Shown here: positions 60,803 to 64,000 of the stretch, in pieces | Layout of the letters: each line of letters starts with the position of its first letter | Position numbering within the stretch: position 1 is the stretch's first letter | The notes under the pieces: generated by a model | What the model was told of the DNA's origin: nothing | Database searches by the model: none | Seen by the model: the letters and a program-made list of their open reading frames with translations, nothing else | Assembly (NCBI GenBank): GCA_001784555.1 | Contig: MFRM01000017.1 | Coordinates: 70,282 to 134,281 of the forward strand | Origin: Candidatus Melainabacteria bacterium RIFCSPHIGHO2_02_FULL_34_12 | GTDB taxonomy: Bacteria > Cyanobacteriota > Vampirovibrionia > 2-02-FULL-35-15 | Length of the DNA: 64,000 bases | Reading direction: 5' to 3' | Made by a program: the position numbers and the translations under genes

Positions 60803-63800
60803 TCAGGTGCAAATCCTCTTCTCATTGTATTTTCAGTAATTACTTTTGGTTCAACAAACTGCAGAAGATAGTCTTTCCCACCTGCTTTTGCTCCAATTCC
60901 TGACATTTTAAAACCACCAAAAGGTTGTCTGCCTACCTTTGCACCACTAATAGCACGGTTAATATAAAGATTACCTACCTTAAACTTTTCTTTTGCTTTT
61001 TGAATATTTCCCGGGCTTCTTGAGAACAAACCACCTGTAAGTGCAAACCTTGTGCTATTTGCAATTTTCAAGGCATGATCAAAATTGTCAGCTTTAATAA
61101 CTGCAAGCACTGGAGCAAATATTTCTTCTTGTGCAATTTGTGCATCAGGTTTTATATCTGCAAATATTGTCGGGGAAATAAAATAACCTTCAGTTGAAAC
61201 AGTTTCATCTCTAGTTAGCATCTTCCCTTCTTTTTTCCCAATCTCAATATATTTTTTTGTGTTTTCAAATGCGCTTTTATCTATAACAGGACCCAGATAT
61301 GATGCAGGATCACAGGCTTGTCCGATTTTAATAGACTTTGCTGCTTCAACAAGCCTTTCAAGAAAATGCTCATAAGTATTTTTCAGCACAATTACCCTGG
61401 ATGCAGCAGAACATTTCTGACCTGCATAACCAAATGCACTATAAATTATGCCCTTAACTGCTTCATCCAAATCTGCATCATCATCCACTATAACAGCATT
61501 CTTACCGCCCATTTCACAGATTACTTTTTTAATAAAATTCTGACCTTGCTCCTCATGTACTTCAGAAGCAATTTTACAAATAGCTAAACCAACTTCCATT
61601 GAGCCTGTAAATGCAATAGTGTGAACATTTTTATTACTGACCAGATAATTCCCAATGGTTCTTCCATCACCAGGCAAATAATTACAAACTCCATCAGGAA
61701 GTCCTGCTTCCATTAATATTTCCATATATTTCGCTGCAATAATACTTGCCTGCTTCGATGGTTTTAAAATAACTGTGTTTCCTGTAATTAAAGCAGCAGA
61801 GCTCATGCCCGTAAGTATAGCCAAAGGAAAATTCCATGGTGAAATAACTGCCGCTATACCGCGAGCTTTATAAAATGAATAGTTTTCTTCTCCTGGCGGA
61901 CTAATTAATTTTTCCGGACTAAAAAGTTTTATGGCTTCTATTGAATAATAATTCAAAAAGTCAATTGCCTCACTCACGTCTCCATCTGCTTCACGCCAAG
62001 GCTTTCCTTCTTCCAATACCATTAAAGCAGCCAGCTCAAACCTTTTCTTTTTCATTATTTGTGCAGCCTTAAATAATATTTCTGCTCTTTTATTTACAGA
62101 ACAATTAGCCCACTCATCAGATACTTTAAGTGCTGCATTTAATGCCTCATCAGCATCTTTAAGAGTAGCCAGCGCAAATCTTCCTATGATTTCACAAAAA
62201 GAGGAAGGATTTATTGATTCACCCCAGTTTACTGTTTCAATTTTTTTTCCATTTATAATTAATGGGTACTTTTTCCCAAACGATTTTTTCATTTCATTGA
62301 TTGCATTTTGCATTAATTCACGATTTTCTAAAATAGAGAAATCAGTGTCAGGTTCATTTAGAAAAGAATCATCTGTATTATTCCTGGAGAGACGCTCCAG
62401 TGGAGCGTCTTTACTGCCGTACAGATGCTCCGATGGGGCATCTGTATTTGGCGGTTTTAACAATTCATCCTCATTAATATTTTCAGCAAAACCCTGTCTT
62501 AAAAACGATTCATTTGCAGTATTTTCCAGAAGCCTTCTTACTAGATACGCCATTCCTGGTATTAATTCACCAAATGGAGCATATACTCTTACCCTTTCAT
62601 TCATCTGTACAAAAGCTTCTTTTATAGGATCTGCCATGCCATATAAAAACTGATATTCTACTGCTTTTTCTGGCAGATTTATTTCAGAAGCATAAGCTTT
62701 AGCATGTGCAAGAGACCTTATATTATGACTGGCAATTGCACTATAGATATAAGGATAATTATCGAGTAAAATTCTGGTTAATTTTTCATAATTTAAATCG
62801 GTTTCAAATTTGTTTTCAAATACCGGAATAACCCAGCCATGTTGTTTTCCAGTTATTGTTTCATAATCCCAGTAAGCACCTTTAACCAGACGCACAGTGA
62901 CTGGAGTCTGTCTTTTTTTAACCCATTCAATCAAATTAAGCAGATCATTTTCACTGTCTTTTAAATATGCCTGAATTACAATACCTGCATTTTTACTTCC
63001 CCATTTAAAGAATTCATCTTCTTCTAAGATTTGCTTAAAAACCATGAGAGTAATATCTTTAAGAGAGTATGTTTCCATATCCAGATAAATAAAGACATTA
63101 TTATCCTTTGCAAGCTTTAATATAGGTCTAAGTTTTTCTTTTAACTGAATAACTGAATTTTCAAAACCCAGAACATCAATTTGAGAATATAAAGAAGAAA
63201 GTTTTACGGATATATTTACTTTTGGCAAAAAGCCATGAGGTGAATTATCAATCAATGAATGGTCATCCCATTTTTTTGACTCACCTGCAAGGCTTGAGAT
63301 AAGATCCAGATATAATTTTTGATAGTAGAATGCTTCTTTTTCACTTAATACAGCTTCACCTAAAATGTCTACCGTAAATGACATGTTCCTTTTTCTAAGT
63401 TCAAGAGCTTTTTGACTTATTTCTTTAAAGTTACTGCCTGCAATAAATGTTTTTGCCATCTGCATTACACCCGTTTTAATAGCAGCAGAAGCAGCCATTT
63501 TTCCTATAAAACTTCCTGAGCTTATTTGAGTAAGGGTTTGGATTAAATCAGAATGTTCACCCTTAAAATTCCCAAAATATTCCTGGATATGCTTTACAAG
63601 CTCATCATCAGAATTTAAAACCGGAAGAACATCAACAAAACGAAATAATTCAACTTTTAACTTTTCATCCTTCATTCCAAGCTCCATCAGTTTCGAGCTC
63701 CAGAATGATTTATCAAAAAAAGAGGTTTTTGAATTTCTTACTAACTGAAATATTTCTTTTCCAATAAGTCTTATTTTTTCATCCAGCATCTGAGTACTTT

Positions 63801-63822
63801 TATTTAGGATTTTTGTATTCAT
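60799..63822 (-). CDS. putA: bifunctional proline dehydrogenase / glutamate semialdehyde dehydrogenase PutA
   Basis: This 1007-aa enzyme oxidizes proline to glutamate in two linked steps. The N-terminal half is the FAD PRODH barrel (FIYLDMETYSL, VRLVKGAYWDYE, ASHNIRSLAHA, YQFLYGMAD, RVYAPFGELIPGMAYLVRRLLENTANESFL). The C-terminal half is the aldehyde dehydrogenase (SPWNFPLAI, AFTGSMEVG, catalytic Glu in CEMGGKNAV, catalytic Cys in GQKCSAASRV). It lacks the ribbon-helix-helix DNA-binding domain of E. coli PutA, so it is not expected to repress itself. The linker between domains carries two inserted palindromes. Confidence 0.94.
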   Translation of the reverse strand: MNTKILNKSTQMLDEKIRLIGKEIFQLVRNSKTSFFDKSFWSSKLMELGMKDEKLKVELFRFVDVLPVLNSDDELVKHIQEYFGNFKGEHSDLIQTLTQISSGSFIGKMAASAAIKTGVMQMAKTFIAGSNFKEISQKALELRKRNMSFTVDILGEAVLSEKEAFYYQKLYLDLISSLAGESKKWDDHSLIDNSPHGFLPKVNISVKLSSLYSQIDVLGFENSVIQLKEKLRPILKLAKDNNVFIYLDMETYSLKDITLMVFKQILEEDEFFKWGSKNAGIVIQAYLKDSENDLLNLIEWVKKRQTPVTVRLVKGAYWDYETITGKQHGWVIPVFENKFETDLNYEKLTRILLDNYPYIYSAIASHNIRSLAHAKAYASEINLPEKAVEYQFLYGMADPIKEAFVQMNERVRVYAPFGELIPGMAYLVRRLLENTANESFLRQGFAENINEDELLKPPNTDAPSEHLYGSKDAPLERLSRNNTDDSFLNEPDTDFSILENRELMQNAINEMKKSFGKKYPLIINGKKIETVNWGESINPSSFCEIIGRFALATLKDADEALNAALKVSDEWANCSVNKRAEILFKAAQIMKKKRFELAALMVLEEGKPWREADGDVSEAIDFLNYYSIEAIKLFSPEKLISPPGEENYSFYKARGIAAVISPWNFPLAILTGMSSAALITGNTVILKPSKQASIIAAKYMEILMEAGLPDGVCNYLPGDGRTIGNYLVSNKNVHTIAFTGSMEVGLAICKIASEVHEEQGQNFIKKVICEMGGKNAVIVDDDADLDEAVKGIIYSAFGYAGQKCSAASRVIVLKNTYEHFLERLVEAAKSIKIGQACDPASYLGPVIDKSAFENTKKYIEIGKKEGKMLTRDETVSTEGYFISPTIFADIKPDAQIAQEEIFAPVLAVIKADNFDHALKIANSTRFALTGGLFSRSPGNIQKAKEKFKVGNLYINRAISGAKVGRQPFGGFKMSGIGAKAGGKDYLLQFVEPKVITENTMRRGFAPD
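62390..62446. repeat. two palindromic repeats inserted in frame in putA
   Basis: Palindrome 1: AGACGCTCCA (62390-62399)/TGGAGCGTCT (62401-62410). Palindrome 2: TACAGATGCTCC (62420-62431)/GGGGCATCTGTA (62435-62446), one position imperfect. They encode about 20 residues (APSEHLYGSKDAPLERLS) in the linker between the PRODH and ALDH domains, flanked by repeated NTD triplets (PNTDAPS, NNTDDSF). Confidence 0.85.
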
Positions 63823-64000
63823 TTTGTATTTATAATTAACCTGGATTCATATAATTAAAAATCCATAAGTTAAGATTAGCTTTAATATAATTACTTAATT
63901 ATAACTATACTATTTACAGAAATCATTGTTTTTTTATACATAATTGCATATATTAATTAAATAAAAAGAAATATTTAAACCAGTATTAGATTTTTAAATA

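Noticed and set aside
63823..64000. Start of another gene at the right edge
   Set aside because: Very AT-rich with stops in all frames over the visible stretch; only the putA upstream region can be claimed.

Overview
The window is AT-rich (roughly one third G+C by eye) bacterial chromosome read with the standard code. It is dense with housekeeping and envelope genes and shows no prophage, transposase, plasmid or CRISPR genes. The cell looks Gram-negative: it has two LptC/LptA-like (OstA) proteins, the Kdo phosphatase KdsC and an ArnT-type glycosyltransferase. A non-photosynthetic relative of Cyanobacteria (Melainabacteria/Vampirovibrionia type) fits a lone NuoN/NdhB gene, an LL-diaminopimelate aminotransferase-type enzyme, EgtB/EgtD, a TMEM14 protein, one-piece PutA and GTAGAGAC-type palindromes. 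This placement is an inference with moderate to low confidence; no marker in the window settles it.

Layout. 1-7.5 kb: end of a P-loop ATPase, two small coiled proteins, UbiA-type prenyltransferase, an SDR epimerase, class I aldolase plus pyruvate kinase, and an HtrA protease. 7.5-16 kb: DUF971, MTA phosphorylase, a flavin oxidoreductase, GNAT, peroxiredoxin, then a tight HD-GYP - DUF1611 - enolase-superfamily epimerase set that matches a DgcN/DgcA D-glutamate pathway. 16-25.6 kb: NAD synthesis (nadC, nadB, nadA) downstream of a PilB/GspE ATPase and a large single-pass membrane protein. 25.9-39.4 kb: NuoN, two related small proteins, isocitrate dehydrogenase, tRNA-Gly, Hsp33, MazG, a PdtaS/PdtaR-like kinase and ANTAR regulator pair, TyrRS, TPR protein, DapL. 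39.5-45.2 kb: a run on the plus strand of ProC, TPR protein, LptC-like, LptA-like and a WalK-type kinase. 45.2-57.2 kb: CAT tRNA with a partial duplicate, deformylase, hydrolase, PlsC, GlyQ, PurH/Alr, KdsC, tRNA-Ser, EgtB-EgtD, TMEM14, PAP2. 57.4-63.8 kb: ArnT-like protein, a secreted protein and PutA.

Most unusual content. At least thirteen places carry palindromic, nested-hairpin repeat modules. Several are the same module with different stem sequences: the loop is conserved while both arms change together so that pairing is kept. The clearest case is a 19-nt loop TGCGGTGAC-NNN-GCTCCTC, found almost unchanged in three places and degenerate in a fourth, under four different stems. Two 168-169 bp elements at 55.8 and 59.2 kb keep three nested levels of pairing despite diverged arms. 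Three such arrays abut tRNA genes, and one pair of palindromes has inserted in frame inside putA. This pattern suggests a mobile or structured-RNA element family not explained by any gene in the window.

Gene expression. Some genes have good Shine-Dalgarno sites, often with TTG or GTG starts. Many others have none, but carry a TATAAT-like box ending 7-11 nt before ATG, which suggests leaderless mRNAs. Two genes carry tandem repeats exactly at the translation start or signal peptide and could be phase-variable.
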